NCBI GenBank assembly: GCA_900542615.1 | Contig: UQOG01000042.1 | Span: 1 to 14,481 of the forward strand | Source: an uncultured Eubacteriales bacterium | Lineage (GTDB): Bacteria > Bacillota > Clostridia > Christensenellales > CAG-138 | DNA length: 14,481 nucleotides | Direction of reading: 5' to 3' | In this document: positions 14,270 through 14,481 of the stretch, one piece after another | How the letters are laid out: each line of letters opens with the position of its first letter | How positions within the stretch are numbered: position 1 is the first letter of the stretch | Position numbers and translations under genes: made by a program | The notes under the pieces: model-generated | The model's input: only the letters and a program-made list of their open reading frames with translations | Databases searched by the model: none | What the model was told of the DNA's origin: nothing

Positions 14270-14481
14270 TCAATCCAAATGGTCATCCCGGCCACATGGG
14301 AGCCCCCACTCCCGGCCGATGACAATACCCCCAACCATCTTCCGCCCCTCGCTTTCCCCGGCAGGGGCGGGCAAAAGGTTCCATGGTTTTCCATGGGCCT
14401 TTTGTCGTTTTGGGAGTACATCCAGGGCGATGGCATATTCCCGGTATGCCGGGCCGTAAGAAAGCAGCGGCCCCTCTCCCG
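14270..14481 (-). CDS. Possible 3' end of a gene running off the right edge
   Basis: An open minus-strand frame of 70 codons without a stop enters from the right edge and ends in TGA at 14270-14272, directly abutting the htrA stop. The translation has a natural-looking composition (for example YREYAIALDVLPKR, then VGGIVIGREWGLP) and ends in RDDHLD. I recognise no family. Against it, a terminator-like structure for htrA lies inside this frame at 14372-14404. It may be a true convergent gene overlapping the terminator, or chance in GC-rich DNA. Confidence 0.4.
   Translation of the reverse strand, partial: GEGPLLSYGPAYREYAIALDVLPKRQKAHGKPWNLLPAPAGESEGRKMVGGIVIGREWGLPCGRDDHLD
14342..14411 (+). 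terminator. Hairpins downstream of htrA
   Basis: The first stem is CCGCCCCT (14342-14349) with AGGGGCGG (14363-14370). Directly after it comes a longer hairpin, CAAAAGG (14372-14378) and CCATGG (14381-14386) pairing with CCATGG (14391-14396) and CCTTTTG (14398-14404), with loop TTTT and a small internal bulge. TCG and TTTT follow. This is the likely htrA terminator, of moderate quality. Confidence 0.5.

Overview
The window looks like the chromosome of a GC-rich Firmicute of the class Clostridia, probably an uncultured gut-type lineage. The reasons are the mcsA-mcsB-clpC cluster, a rhodanese-free ThiI paired with a NifS-type desulfurase, strong AGGAGG-type ribosome sites, TATACT/TACAAT -10 boxes and heavy use of G/C in third codon positions. 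The taxonomic placement is inference. I see no rRNA, tRNA, CRISPR array, transposase or phage gene.

Left block (1-5400, genes on the minus strand, read right to left): a small AAA ATPase of the COG3910 type; a cysteine desulfurase; the 4-thiouridine synthase ThiI, which uses that enzyme's sulfur; a lipoprotein with a DUF4163/DUF3298-like ectodomain; a small Cys-rich zinc-ribbon protein; a short conserved clostridial protein of unknown role, translationally coupled to the zinc-ribbon gene by an ATGA overlap; and a 67-residue DUF378 membrane protein whose start codon lies in an 11-bp inverted repeat. The left edge carries two consecutive bidirectional terminator hairpins.

Middle block (5460-9514, plus strand): mcsA, mcsB and clpC form a protein quality-control operon (arginine-phosphorylation tagging and the Clp unfoldase). 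The usual repressor gene ctsR is absent from its normal place upstream; a divergent ATPase gene sits there instead. McsB appears to lack the Arg-Asp part of the RDxxRA phosphoarginine-binding motif.

Gap 9515-10082: 568 bases that I read as non-coding. It holds terminators and a roughly 290-bp element bounded by similar inverted ends (9543-9836), which resembles a miniature inverted-repeat element. One hairpin in it is an inverted copy of the first 31 bases of the window.

Right block (10083-14481): a secreted amidase with a peptidoglycan-binding domain and an adjacent small lipoprotein (plus); a convergent Mrp/Nbp35 Fe-S carrier ATPase (minus) sharing a perfect 19-bp bidirectional terminator with the lipoprotein; and, divergent from mrp, a membrane-anchored HtrA-type protease with a PDZ domain (plus). 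At the right edge an open frame on the minus strand runs off the window and may be the 3' end of another gene.

Overall this is housekeeping and envelope-stress chromosome: sulfur and Fe-S trafficking, protein quality control, and cell-wall and envelope maintenance. Nothing here is clearly a new multi-gene system. The items most worth a second look are the dispersed hairpin module and MITE-like element, the DUF378 leader, the ctsR-less mcs operon with its altered McsB motif, and the uncharacterised three-gene lipoprotein/zinc-ribbon operon.
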